Assembly (NCBI GenBank): GCA_031655335.1
Contig: CP134226.1
Coordinates: 2,312,001-2,376,000 of the forward strand
Length of the DNA stretch: 64,000 nt
DNA from: Thalassospiraceae bacterium LMO-SO8
GTDB lineage: Bacteria; Pseudomonadota; Alphaproteobacteria; Rhodospirillales; Casp-alpha2
Direction: 5' to 3'
Shown here: one piece after another, positions 17,595 through 26,029 of the stretch
Layout: each line of letters begins with the position of its first letter
Position numbering within the stretch: the first letter of the stretch is position 1
Notes under the pieces: model-generated
What the model saw: the letters and a program-made list of their open reading frames with translations, nothing else
Told to the model about the DNA's origin: nothing
Databases searched by the model: none
Position numbers and translations under genes: made by a program

Positions 17595-18119
17595 TCAATC
17601 CTGGGGCGTCATGTCGGTCTTGTAGCGCTTCCAGCGTTCCACGTAGTGGGGCGGGATGAAGGCGAGCATCTCCTTCTGCGCGTCGGACACTTCCTTGACC
17701 ACCTTGCCGGGAATGCCCATGACCAGGGAATTGTCGGGGATTTCCTTGCCCTCGCCGATCAACGCCTTGCCGCCGATGATACAGTTCCTGCCGATCTTGG
17801 CCCCGTTCAGGACCACGGCGCCGATACCGATCATGGTGCCGTCACCGATGGTGCAGCCATGCAGCATGGCCATATGGCCGACCGTGCAATGGTCGCCGAT
17901 GGTCAGGGGGAAACCGGGGTCTGCGTGGAGGACGCTGCCGTCCTGGATCTGCGTGCCTTCGCCGATGGTGATGACGTCGTTGTCACCGCGCACGGTGGCG
18001 CCGAACCAGATGCTGGCGTCCTTTTTCAGGACCACGTTGCCGATCACGGCGGCGTTCGGCGCGATCCAGTAATTGTCGCCGTCAGTCTGGACCTTTAGGT
18101 CGCCCAAGGCATACTTCAT
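17595..18119 (-). CDS. Gamma-carbonic anhydrase family protein
   Basis: Left-handed beta-helix hexapeptide protein of 174 residues, typical of the gamma-class carbonic anhydrase/YrdA family, probably a cytosolic trimer. The three zinc-ligand His are present with the family spacing: H65 (SVLHADPG), H82 and H87 (GHMAMLHGC). The key R-G-D and Q-D segments ([16 protein letters not shown]) are also present. Many members have no proven carbonic anhydrase activity. The ATG at 18119 follows GGGAGA. It is the first gene of a three-gene minus-strand run with the acyl-CoA ligase and the citryl-CoA lyase-like gene. Confidence 0.9.
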   Translation of the reverse strand: MKYALGDLKVQTDGDNYWIAPNAAVIGNVVLKKDASIWFGATVRGDNDVITIGEGTQIQDGSVLHADPGFPLTIGDHCTVGHMAMLHGCTIGDGTMIGIGAVVLNGAKIGRNCIIGGKALIGEGKEIPDNSLVMGIPGKVVKEVSDAQKEMLAFIPPHYVERWKRYKTDMTPQD

Positions 18120-18236
18120 GTTCGTCTCCCACGCGGTTTTCCTTAGGCTATAGCGCCCAAGCCTGCCCAGGGCAATTGCGTTCCGTCCAGGATGGCGTAA
18201 TCTGGGGTCTTCCCGAACATCGGAGACCACAGAACC

Positions 18237-18419
18237 ATGCCAGGTACAAAACGCCCGAACCGCAAGCCCAAGAAAAAGCGCACATCCGCTGACAACGATA
18301 AAGCCGGGCATCAGCACGGCCCCGGCGTCAGCGCCAGCGCCAAATCCTATGGCGTGCCGAAAGGCGGCCGGTCGATTTCCAGTCCGGCCATGACCCGCGG
18401 CGCCGCCAGAGGGGGTTGA
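18237..18419 (+). CDS. Small basic unknown protein
   Basis: A 60-residue reading frame with a Lys/Arg-rich start ([11 protein letters not shown]) and a Gly/Ser-rich end. A GGAGA element about 11 bases before the ATG could serve as ribosome-binding site, and it fills the gap between two minus-strand genes that would otherwise be 313 bp apart. No family is recognised; it could bind nucleic acid. Existence as a gene is uncertain. Confidence 0.4.
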   Translation: MPGTKRPNRKPKKKRTSADNDKAGHQHGPGVSASAKSYGVPKGGRSISSPAMTRGAARGG

Positions 18420-18432
18420 TCCCGCCGGCTGA

Positions 18433-19395
18433 TTACTCCGCCGCCGGCTTGAGCGCGGCCGCGACGGCCGCCGGCGGTCGGTGGCCGGGGTCACGAGGGG
18501 TCGGCGTGCCGGCCTCGCCCGCCTGCTGGGCATAGATCGACGTATAACCCGCGGAAAAGTCCGGCGGCGTGGGGCAGGGCTCCGGGTCCATATGCGCCCA
18601 TTTGGCCGCCTCGCCGCGCACCAATGCCCGGAAATGCTCCGTATAGGTATCCTTCAGGGCCGTGTAGGGAAAGGCGTCCGCCGAGGCGTAGGAATTGATC
18701 AGCAACGGCCGCCCGGACAATGTCTGGGTCGTTGCCTCCGTCGCGTGCACGGCGCGGGCGTGATGAACGGTGATCGATCCTTTGGGGGCTGGGCAATAGA
18801 CCGCCATGTCGGTCGGTAACTTGGCCACGTCGGCATCGGTCAGGCGTCCGGTCCAGATGCCGTTCGCATCGTAGTGTTCATAGACCGGCCCCCGGTGGCT
18901 GCCCGGAATGACGCCGAGCGGCCCGTCCCCCGGGTTGACGTCGGCCAGATAGGTGCCGATGGCCAGCACGGAATGGTTGGTATGGGGATAGAAGGCGATG
19001 TCCTGATGCCAGGCGACCTCGTCCTTGCCGTCCGACCATTTGAAATTCAGCTTGGAATGATGAAAGCAGACGTCGGGGCCCAACAGGTCGGCGGCGACGT
19101 CGGCGATGACGCCGTTGGCGAACCGCCAATAGGCGGGGTCCATGCCGTCGGGCTTCTTCAGGCGCCGCACCACGGGCTTGGCGGCCGTATGGCTGGGGGC
19201 GACGTCCAGCACGTCGTTGGGCTTCGTCAGCGCGCGGGACCGCTCGATCCAATCCGCCGTGACCCGGTTGATCTCGTCGACGACGTCGTCCGGAATCAAG
19301 CGTTCGGCGACCAGATAGCCGTCGCGGAAATAGGCCTCGCGCTGGGCCTGGGTCAGAACGCGTGCGGGGTGACGCAGGATGTCTTCGGGGGTCAT
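18433..19395 (-). CDS. Phytanoyl-CoA dioxygenase (PhyH) family protein
   Basis: Fe(II)/2-oxoglutarate-dependent oxygenase of 320 residues. Iron ligands are H130 and D132 ([14 protein letters not shown]) with a distal His in [13 protein letters not shown] (probably H217), and R229 fits the 2-oxoglutarate carboxylate clamp. The N-terminus [14 protein letters not shown] is the usual PhyH opening. Substrate unknown. It lies 30 bp downstream of the serine hydrolase gene and is likely the last gene of the thioesterase/GntR/hydrolase/PhyH operon. Confidence 0.88.
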   Translation of the reverse strand: MTPEDILRHPARVLTQAQREAYFRDGYLVAERLIPDDVVDEINRVTADWIERSRALTKPNDVLDVAPSHTAAKPVVRRLKKPDGMDPAYWRFANGVIADVAADLLGPDVCFHHSKLNFKWSDGKDEVAWHQDIAFYPHTNHSVLAIGTYLADVNPGDGPLGVIPGSHRGPVYEHYDANGIWTGRLTDADVAKLPTDMAVYCPAPKGSITVHHARAVHATEATTQTLSGRPLLINSYASADAFPYTALKDTYTEHFRALVRGEAAKWAHMDPEPCPTPPDFSAGYTSIYAQQAGEAGTPTPRDPGHRPPAAVAAALKPAAE

Positions 19396-19425
19396 GTTCG
19401 GATGCTCCGGCCAACGGTCAGGCGG

Positions 19426-20538
19426 TCATTCCATCGCCGCCATGAAGCCCGATATTACCGCGTCGACGGATGGTTGGTCGACCCAGCGCAACACGGCCAG
19501 AATGTCCAGGTCCTGGTCGATCCAGATCAGGTTGGTGCCGGCCCCCATGGCGAAGAAGCTGGTTTCCGGTGCTGACGGGTACTGCGCCCGGTCGGTGTTC
19601 AGCCACCACAGGTAGCCGTAGACCGGATTGAGCGGACAGGGTGTGCGCAGGGCGGTGACCCAGCCCTCGGGCAGGATGCGGTGGCCGTTCCACACGCCGT
19701 CTTCCTTGATCAGCAGGCCGAACCGGGCATGGTCGAGGGATGAAATCTGCATGCCGCCGCCCCAATGGGTGCCGCCGGGCACGGAGATCATCTCGACGCC
19801 GTCGATGGTGACCCCGGAATTGCGATAGCCCATCCAGCGCCAATCGTCGGACGCCCCGATGGGGGCCATGATGGAATCGCGGAGGACCTCGGGCAGGGGC
19901 CGGCGGAACACATGCAGCAGGGCGAGCGCCAAAACGTTGACCCGCACGTCGTTGTATTCCCAATAGGTGCCGGGGGCGCCCAGGTCGCGTTTCTGGCCCT
20001 TTTTCGCTTCGCCGCCGCCATGGCCGAGCGTACGGAAATGGTCGACCTGATCGGGTTTGGAAAACAGGGTGCCCTGCCATTCCGAGGTCTGGGTCAAAAG
20101 ATGGCGCCAGGTGATCGATGCGTTGTGGTCCGAGGCGAACCAATCACCGTCCACATAGCCCGCGACGGTGTCGTCCAGGTCGGAAATCAGACCCTCGCCG
20201 ATCGCCAGGCCCGCCAGCACGGCGAGGTAGCTTTTGGCGATGGAAAAGGTCATGTCGGCGCGCGCCGGATCGCCCCATTGCGTCACGATTCGTCCGCCCC
20301 GGAGGAACAGGCCCGACGGCCCGCCCCGGGCCGCCACCGTGCCGAGAATCTCGTTCCACGGCGGCGGTTCGTGCTGGGTCAGGGTCGGCAGGAATTCGGC
20401 GCGGTCCAGGTCGCGCGGCCAGGACGTCTCGGCGTTCTCGGCGAAGGTCACGGCGTCGGCCAGACGTCCCGGATGCAGGCCGGCCTGTTCCACGGGGATG
20501 GTTTCCCATCCCTCGCCGGGTGGTGGAAAGTAGGTCAT
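19426..20538 (-). CDS. Beta-lactamase family (class C-like) serine hydrolase
   Basis: Penicillin-binding-protein-like serine hydrolase of 370 residues. The SxxK nucleophile motif is S99-I-A-K102 (TFSIAKSYLAVLAG) and the second motif is Y195-N196 (YWEYNDVRVNVLA); a HWGGG-like third element appears in the C-terminal third (GTHWGGGMQISSLD). No signal peptide is evident, so it may act in the cytosol as an esterase or amide hydrolase rather than as a beta-lactamase. Its start overlaps the GntR gene stop by four bases (20535-20538). Confidence 0.88.
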   Translation of the reverse strand: MTYFPPPGEGWETIPVEQAGLHPGRLADAVTFAENAETSWPRDLDRAEFLPTLTQHEPPPWNEILGTVAARGGPSGLFLRGGRIVTQWGDPARADMTFSIAKSYLAVLAGLAIGEGLISDLDDTVAGYVDGDWFASDHNASITWRHLLTQTSEWQGTLFSKPDQVDHFRTLGHGGGEAKKGQKRDLGAPGTYWEYNDVRVNVLALALLHVFRRPLPEVLRDSIMAPIGASDDWRWMGYRNSGVTIDGVEMISVPGGTHWGGGMQISSLDHARFGLLIKEDGVWNGHRILPEGWVTALRTPCPLNPVYGYLWWLNTDRAQYPSAPETSFFAMGAGTNLIWIDQDLDILAVLRWVDQPSVDAVISGFMAAME

Positions 20539-21227
20539 TCCGATTTGTCCTCTGACAGCCTCACGTCGCGCTGGTCGCCCAGCAGCTTGAGCCGCGCCTT
20601 CTCGGCCTTGGCGATGTGCTTGCGGGCCAAGCGTTCGGCCTTTTCCGGTTCGCGCGCGCGGATCGCCTCCATCAGGGCGCGGTGCTCCTCATGCGCCGTG
20701 TCCGCCCGGTCGGGGAAGGAATAGGTCGTGCCCTTCAGCAGCGCCAGCGCGTCGGACAGCGCCGCCGCCGATTTCAGGAGGTAGCGGTTGTGCGCGGCCT
20801 GGAACAGGGCGTCGTGGAATTTCCGGTTGGCTTCGGCCATCTGGGCGGCGTCGCCCTTACCGGGCCCGGCGGCGTTCAGGCAATCTTCCATATAGGCCAG
20901 TTCCGGTTCCGACGCGTGCTGCGCCGCCAAGCGCGCGGCCGCCCCGTCGAGCACCCGGCGCATGGCGTAGAATTCGACGATCTGTTGCTGGTCCAACTCG
21001 GCGACGACGACGCCGCGCCAGGGTTCGAACACCAGAAGCCCGTCGGCCTGCAGGCGTCGCAGCGCCTCGCGCACGGGCGTGCGGCTGACATTCAGCCAGG
21101 CCGCGACCTCGGTCTCGCGGACCCGTGTGCCTGGGGGATACCGCCCCGCGCGGATGGCGTCGCGCAGGCGCGCGTGGACGAATTCACCCCGCGACAGTTG
21201 TTCCATGTTGTCGTCCGTGCCGGTCAT
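20535..21227 (-). CDS. GntR family transcriptional regulator, FadR subfamily (FCD domain)
   Basis: Repressor-type regulator of 230 residues. The N-terminal winged helix (about 12-78) has VRETEVAAWLNVSRTPVREALRRLQADG-type sequence, split here by position but unmistakable for GntR. The rest is an all-helical FCD ligand-binding domain (about 85-205) with FYAMRRVLDGAAARLAA, and the metal-ligand-like residues D and H of FHDALFQAAHN and EEHRALMEAI. Its ATG directly follows the thioesterase TAA, and its end overlaps the hydrolase start. A palindrome (ATGTATACAA, 21758-21767) lies upstream of the operon and a close copy at 3308-3317 upstream of the SDR gene; these are its likely targets. Confidence 0.92.
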   Translation of the reverse strand: MTGTDDNMEQLSRGEFVHARLRDAIRAGRYPPGTRVRETEVAAWLNVSRTPVREALRRLQADGLLVFEPWRGVVVAELDQQQIVEFYAMRRVLDGAAARLAAQHASEPELAYMEDCLNAAGPGKGDAAQMAEANRKFHDALFQAAHNRYLLKSAAALSDALALLKGTTYSFPDRADTAHEEHRALMEAIRAREPEKAERLARKHIAKAEKARLKLLGDQRDVRLSEDKSE

Positions 21228-21680
21228 TTACGCCCCCGCCGCTTCGCTCAATTGACGTTCCAGTTCGGCCCGCACGTCGGCGGGGATGGGACAGGGTTTA
21301 CGCGTCCCCAGATCGATGAACACGTTGGTGCTTTCCGCGGTGCCGTGCAGGGTGCCGTCCTTGAACAGGCCGGTGCCGATGGTGATCGACGAATTGCCGA
21401 TCCGCTTGATGCAGGTGCCGACATCGACGGTGCCGGGGTAATGCATTTCGGCGCGGAAATCGATGGTCACGCGGGCCAGCACGAAATCGATGCCGGGATG
21501 GGTGTCCGGCTTCAGGTATTGGGTGACGAAGGCATTACGTCCCGCTTCGACGAAGGCGGCATAGGAGACATTATTCACGTGCCCCATGCTGTCCTGGTCG
21601 GAAAACCGGAGTGTGACCGGCGTCCAATGGCGGAACGTTTCCGCGAGGGTCGTGTCGATTGTCGGCGAATGGTCGTTCAT
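21228..21680 (-). CDS. Acyl-CoA thioesterase, 4HBT hotdog fold
   Basis: Single-hotdog thioesterase of 150 residues. The 4-hydroxybenzoyl-CoA-type active site is visible as FSDQDSMGHVNNVSY with D30 in the catalytic position. It hydrolyses an acyl-CoA of unknown chain. Start ATG at 21680 was chosen over one seven codons upstream (21701) because a purine-rich GGGGGAAG lies about ten bases before it; the alternative cannot be excluded. It is the first gene of a four-gene minus-strand operon, its stop touching the GntR start. Confidence 0.85.
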   Translation of the reverse strand: MNDHSPTIDTTLAETFRHWTPVTLRFSDQDSMGHVNNVSYAAFVEAGRNAFVTQYLKPDTHPGIDFVLARVTIDFRAEMHYPGTVDVGTCIKRIGNSSITIGTGLFKDGTLHGTAESTNVFIDLGTRKPCPIPADVRAELERQLSEAAGA

Positions 21681-21743
21681 TGGCGGATTGCTTCCCCCCA
21701 TCTTATCTCGGCGCGCCCCTGTTTTTTAGGGGGGCTCTTTGTC

Positions 21744-21767
21744 GGTATATAATACCAATGTATACAA
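21744..21767. promoter_or_regulatory. Promoter/operator region between thioesterase and TAXI genes
   Basis: GGTATATAATACC (21744-21756) is an imperfectly spaced inverted repeat that contains a perfect TATAAT on the plus strand (21748-21753). It is followed by ATGTATACAA (21758-21767), whose core TGTATACA is a palindrome. If TATAAT is the -10 box of the TAXI gene, the palindrome falls at the transcription start, the same layout as at the SDR gene. The -35 element is weak. The divergent thioesterase operon, including the GntR gene, would be controlled from the same place. Confidence 0.45.
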
Positions 21768-21854
21768 TAATTGTCTTGGCCGTCAGGGGAAAACCAGCTT
21801 GTTCTGTTGCTTCGGCGGGTGAAATTGAGGACCATGACGGGGGAGAGGGGGCGC

Positions 21855-22919
21855 ATGAACATTGGAAAGACGAAACGCCTGCGGGTGATCCGTTGCTTGT
21901 TTGCCGTGGCTGCGCTGGCGGGGGGGCTTGCCTTCTGGCTGCATCCTGGCCCGGCCGGGGCGCAGAAGATGCTGTTCTTCCGGATCGCCAGCGGCGCCGC
22001 CGGCGGCACGTATTTTCCCATGGCGGGCCTGTTGGCTCAGGTGATTTCCAATCCACCGGGGTCCCGGAGCTGCACCAAGGGCGGCAACTGCGGCATGGAA
22101 GGGCTGGTCGCCTTCGCGCAATCGACCCATGGGTCGGTCGCCAATGTTTCCGCGCTCGATGCGGATCAGGTCGAATCCGCCTTCGTTCAATCCGATGTGA
22201 CCTTCTGGGCATATACGGGCACGGGGCCGTTTACCGGCAAGAAGGCGTTCAAGAAGCTCTGTGTGCTGTCCAGCCTCTATCCCGAACACGTCCATGTGGT
22301 CGCGGGCAGAGACCGGGGCATCAAATCGGTTTACGACCTGAAGGGAAAGCGCGTGTCCATCGGGTTGCCTGAATCGGGGGTTCTGGTCGGCGCGCGCCTG
22401 GTGCTGGGCGCCCATGGCTTGGTGGAAAAGCGCGATTTCATGCCGGAATACGTGAAATCCAAGACCGCCACCGAACTGGTTCGCGACGGTCATCTGGACG
22501 CCTTCATCGACGTGTCGGGCTATCCCATTGACGGCGTGTCCGAGATGGCGAACACGACGGGACTGACCCTGGTCCCCGTGCAGGGCAAGGAACGTGACGC
22601 CCTGATCGCCGGGGCGCCGTTCTATTCCGCCGATGTCATTCCGGGCAATACCTACAAGGGGAATTCGCGGTCCATGGAGACCGTCAGCGTGTCCGCGCTC
22701 TGGCTGTCGCGGACAAACCTGCCGGATGATCTTCATTACGGCGTGGTCAAGGGGCTGTACGGCAACATGCAGGCGCGGCATCTGTTGAACAACGGACATG
22801 CCAAGGGAAAGAACCTGACACTGGAAAGCCATCACGCCGGGGTTCCCATTCCCTATTGCCCAGGCGCCGCCCGTTTTTACAAGGAAAAGGGCGTCTACAA
22901 GGCGCCGGCCGCCCCCTAG
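21855..22919 (+). CDS. TAXI family TRAP transporter solute-binding protein
   Basis: Periplasmic binding protein of 354 residues with a signal peptide (about 1-36, ending AGA/QK). The TAXI signature opening is visible as FFRIASGAAGGTYFPMAGLLAQ, followed by QSDVTFWAYTGTGPF and a central YDLKGKRVSIGLPESG with SGVLVGARLVL. It would capture a small organic substrate for a TRAP symporter. No DctQM-type membrane component is next to it, so partners lie elsewhere. Start 21855 has a GGGGGAGAGGGGG ribosome-binding site; further upstream starts (21834, 21771) are less likely. It is followed by an amidase and an N-carbamoyl hydrolase on the same strand. Confidence 0.9.
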   Translation: MNIGKTKRLRVIRCLFAVAALAGGLAFWLHPGPAGAQKMLFFRIASGAAGGTYFPMAGLLAQVISNPPGSRSCTKGGNCGMEGLVAFAQSTHGSVANVSALDADQVESAFVQSDVTFWAYTGTGPFTGKKAFKKLCVLSSLYPEHVHVVAGRDRGIKSVYDLKGKRVSIGLPESGVLVGARLVLGAHGLVEKRDFMPEYVKSKTATELVRDGHLDAFIDVSGYPIDGVSEMANTTGLTLVPVQGKERDALIAGAPFYSADVIPGNTYKGNSRSMETVSVSALWLSRTNLPDDLHYGVVKGLYGNMQARHLLNNGHAKGKNLTLESHHAGVPIPYCPGAARFYKEKGVYKAPAAP

Positions 22920-22958
22920 GACCCATCGCCTCACCACCGCCTCATAGGAACAACGACC

Positions 22959-24275
22959 ATGGATATCTGCCGCCTCAGCGCCGAAGCCGCGCTCGCCCGC
23001 ATGGAAACGGGCGATCTGACCGCCCGCGAACTGGTACAGGCCTGCCTGGACCGCATCGCCGAACGCGAGGACGCCGTCGCCGCCTGGGCGTTCCTGGACC
23101 CGAATCTGGCCCTGGCTCAGGCGGATGCCGCCGACCGGCGCCGCCGTGACGGTCAGGCGGGGCCCCTCAACGGCATTCCCGTCGGCATCAAGGACATCAT
23201 CGACACGGCCGACCAGCCGACGGAGAACGGCTCCCGCCTGTGCGCCGGGCGCCGCCCCGACAAGGACGCGACTCTGGTCGCCCTGCTGCGCGAGGCGGGG
23301 GCGGTCATCATGGGCAAATGCGTGACCACGGAGTTCGCCCTGTCGGCCCCCGGAAAGACACGCAATCCCCACGATCCGGCGCGCACGCCGGGGGGCTCGT
23401 CCTCGGGCTCGGCCGCCGCCGTCGGCGATTTCATGGTGCCGCTCGCGATCGGCTCGCAGACCGGCGGATCGATGCTGCGCCCGGCGTCGTTCAACGGTGC
23501 GTACGGGTTGAAACCCACCTTCGGCACGATTTCCCGCGCCGGCATGTCGCCCCTGTCCCGGCGGCTGGATCATCCGGGCATCTTCGCGCGCACGCCCGAG
23601 GATGTGGCCTTGGCCGCCCGCGTGCTGATGCGCCGGGATCCGGCGGACAAGGACATGCGCGGTCATGCCGGGCTGGGCGAGGCGGATCCGCTGACCGCGC
23701 CGCCGCGTCTGGCGTTCGTGCGCGGACCGGCCTGGAGCCGCGGCGAGGCGGACATGCAGCACGCGATCGAGGATCTGGCCCGCCGCCTGGGCGATGTCGT
23801 GCATGAGGCGGAACTGCCGCCCATCTTCGACGCCGCCCTGGCCTGCCATGGAATGGTGATGAACGGCTCGGTCGTGCAGGCCCTCGGCCCCTATTACGAC
23901 CGCGACCGCGCGGGTCTGGACCCGATCACCGCCGACCGGATCGAACGCGGCATGACCGTGACGGCTCGGGAATACCTGGATGCCCTCTATCAGGCCGAAG
24001 CGATGCAGGACGCGCTGGCGGGGTTTTTCGAGGGCGTCGATGCGATCCTGACCCCGGCGGCCCCCGGTCAGGCGCCCCGCGACCTGAGCCGCACGGGCGA
24101 TGCATCCTTCAACGGTTATTGGACCCTCATGGGCGCGCCGGCGGCCAGCCTTCCCCTGCTGAAGGGGGCCGACGGCATGCCTATCGGCGTGCAGGTCGTC
24201 TGTCCCTGGGGCGAGGACGCCAAGCTGTTGCGCATCTGCCGTTGGCTCGCGGACAAGGCCGGGGAATGGCGGTGA
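22959..24275 (+). CDS. Amidase (amidase signature family)
   Basis: Amide-bond hydrolase of 438 residues. The Ser-cisSer-Lys triad is readable: K78 (PVGIKDII), cis-Ser S147 in TPGGSSSGSAAAVG, and nucleophile S171 in GSQTGGSMLRPAS; the 24-residue spacing of the two Ser matches known members such as FAAH. There is no signal peptide. It is 39 bp after the TAXI gene and overlaps the next gene by ten bases, so it may act on the imported substrate or on an amide intermediate. It could be a GatA-like enzyme by homology, but no GatB/GatC accompany it. Confidence 0.92.
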   Translation: MDICRLSAEAALARMETGDLTARELVQACLDRIAEREDAVAAWAFLDPNLALAQADAADRRRRDGQAGPLNGIPVGIKDIIDTADQPTENGSRLCAGRRPDKDATLVALLREAGAVIMGKCVTTEFALSAPGKTRNPHDPARTPGGSSSGSAAAVGDFMVPLAIGSQTGGSMLRPASFNGAYGLKPTFGTISRAGMSPLSRRLDHPGIFARTPEDVALAARVLMRRDPADKDMRGHAGLGEADPLTAPPRLAFVRGPAWSRGEADMQHAIEDLARRLGDVVHEAELPPIFDAALACHGMVMNGSVVQALGPYYDRDRAGLDPITADRIERGMTVTAREYLDALYQAEAMQDALAGFFEGVDAILTPAAPGQAPRDLSRTGDASFNGYWTLMGAPAASLPLLKGADGMPIGVQVVCPWGEDAKLLRICRWLADKAGEWR

Positions 24276-25522
24276 CCGCCACCGGCATGACGGCGCCGGT
24301 GAACGGCGACCGCCTGTGGCGGTCTCTCATGGACATGGGCGAAATCGGCGCGACGGCCGGTGGCGGGGTCGGGCGCATCGCCCTGACCGATCTGGACAAG
24401 GCGGGCCGCGACCTGTTCGTCGACTGGTGCAAGGACGCGGGCCTGGCGGTCCGCGTCGACCGCATGGGCAACATCATCGGCCGTCGTGCCGGCGCGGACG
24501 ACACGGCACCCCCGGTCGTCACGGGCAGTCATCTCGACAGCCAGCCGCTCGGCGGGAAGTTCGACGGGGCTTACGGGGTGCTGGCCGGGCTTGAGGTCGT
24601 GCGCGCCTTGAACGATGCCGGCATCGCCACCCGCGCGCCGCTTGAAATCGTCAACTGGACGGACGAGGAAGGCGTGCGTTTCACCGCCGGGGTTGTCGCG
24701 TCGGGGGTTTATGCGGGGCAGTTTGACCTGGATTACGGGCTCAATCTGCCCGACCGCGATGGCACGACCACGCTGGGCCGGGAACTGGCGCGCATCGGCT
24801 ATGACGGCGACGCCCCTTGCGGCGGCTATCCCATTTCGGCGTTTTTCGAGGCCCATATTGAACAAGGCCCGATTCTGGAACGGGAAGGTGCCGTCATCGG
24901 CGCCGTGCTCGGTGCCCAGGGGCGGCGCTGCCACACCGTTACCGTAAGCGGTGAGGAAGGCCACGCCGGGACGCTGCCGATGACCCTGCGCCGCGATGCC
25001 CTGGTCGGGACGGCCCGCATGATCGACGGACTGAACCGCCTGGCCTTCGATTTCGATCCCCTGCCGGTCATCACCACGGGCTATTTGCAGGTGCGGCCCA
25101 ATTCACGCAACACGGTGCCGGGGCGGGTTGTCTTTTCCACCGATATCCGCCATCCGGACAACGCCCTGTTGGCTGAAATCTGCGGCCGCGCGGAGGCATT
25201 ATGCCACCGCCTCGCCGAGGAGGCCGGGGTGGAGGTGGAGGTCGCGGAGATGTTTGGCCGTGATTCGATCACCTTCGATCCCGACTGTGTCGAGACCGTG
25301 CGTGCCGCCGCGAAGCGGCTTGACCTGGTTTGCCGCGACATCCATTCGGGCGCCGGACACGACGCCTGCAACCTGGCGCGCGCCGCGCCGACAGGCATGA
25401 TCTTCGTGCCTTGCAAGGACGGGATCAGCCATAACGAGCGGGAGGCGGCGACGCCCGGCGATTTGGCGGCGGGATGTCAGGTGCTGCTGGAAGCGATGGT
25501 CGACCGGGCCGGAATCGCCTGA
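24266..25522 (+). CDS. Zn-dependent hydrolase, N-carbamoyl-L-amino-acid hydrolase/allantoate amidohydrolase family
   Basis: M20-fold hydrolase of 418 residues acting on carbamoyl or ureido groups of amino-acid-like compounds. Metal ligands are visible: H89 (TGSHLDSQPLGGKFD), D100, E134/E135 (NWTDEEGVRF), plus FFEAHIEQGPILE and the C-terminal GISHNERE. HIEQGP is a hallmark of this family. The start at 24266 overlaps the amidase stop by ten bases, indicating translational coupling. Together with amidase and TAXI protein it suggests uptake and breakdown of an amide- or ureide-type nitrogen compound. Confidence 0.9.
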   Translation: MAVTATGMTAPVNGDRLWRSLMDMGEIGATAGGGVGRIALTDLDKAGRDLFVDWCKDAGLAVRVDRMGNIIGRRAGADDTAPPVVTGSHLDSQPLGGKFDGAYGVLAGLEVVRALNDAGIATRAPLEIVNWTDEEGVRFTAGVVASGVYAGQFDLDYGLNLPDRDGTTTLGRELARIGYDGDAPCGGYPISAFFEAHIEQGPILEREGAVIGAVLGAQGRRCHTVTVSGEEGHAGTLPMTLRRDALVGTARMIDGLNRLAFDFDPLPVITTGYLQVRPNSRNTVPGRVVFSTDIRHPDNALLAEICGRAEALCHRLAEEAGVEVEVAEMFGRDSITFDPDCVETVRAAAKRLDLVCRDIHSGAGHDACNLARAAPTGMIFVPCKDGISHNEREAATPGDLAAGCQVLLEAMVDRAGIA

Positions 25523-25564
25523 TCGAAAGACCGGATCAACCGACGCCGAAGGTCAAGGGCGCGG

Positions 25565-26029
25565 TCAGTCTTCCTCGCCGCCGAGCGAGCGGACAAGATC
25601 GACGATCCGGCGCCGGACCTTGGGGTTGCCGACGGCGTAATAGGCACGGACCAATTCCAGGGTCTCGCGGCGCGCCATGGGATCACGCTCCAGCGCATCC
25701 TGCGGCAAATCGGACAGACCGATCTGCATCTGTCCCTCGTGGGTGCGTATCTGAGACGGCAGTTCCTCGAAGAAATAGGCGACCGGCACGTCGAGAATGC
25801 GCGAGAACATGTATAACCGGCTGGCGCCGATGCGGTTGGCGCCGCGTTCGTACTTCTGAATCTGCTGGAAGGTCAGACCAACCGCGTCGCCGAGCTTTTC
25901 CTGGCTCATGCCAAGGAGCGTACGGCGCAGACGCAGGCGTTGGCCGACGTGAATATCAACCGGGTTGGAGACACCTGGGGGAAGCCGCTTTTGTCGGTGG
26001 CTTTCATTCTTGCTTGAGGCTCTAGGCAT
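25565..26029 (-). CDS. XRE family HTH regulator (PraR-like paralogue 2), next to the giant adhesin locus
   Basis: Regulator of 154 residues closely similar to the one at 14498-14956. NPVDIHVGQRLRLRRTLLG leads into the helix-turn-helix MSQEKLGDAVGLTFQQIQKYE, then GANRIGASRLYMFSRILDVP, AYFFEELP and LVRAYYAVGNPKVRRRIVDL. RLRLRRTLLGMSQEKLG is very like the PraR regulators of Rhizobium and Azorhizobium, which repress surface-attachment genes. ATG at 26029 has AAAGGA upstream. It lies downstream of the type I secretion operon (26680-29975) on the same strand, but a plus-strand gene sits between, so it is transcribed separately. Control of the adhesin is inferred. Confidence 0.88.
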   Translation of the reverse strand: MPRASSKNESHRQKRLPPGVSNPVDIHVGQRLRLRRTLLGMSQEKLGDAVGLTFQQIQKYERGANRIGASRLYMFSRILDVPVAYFFEELPSQIRTHEGQMQIGLSDLPQDALERDPMARRETLELVRAYYAVGNPKVRRRIVDLVRSLGGEED

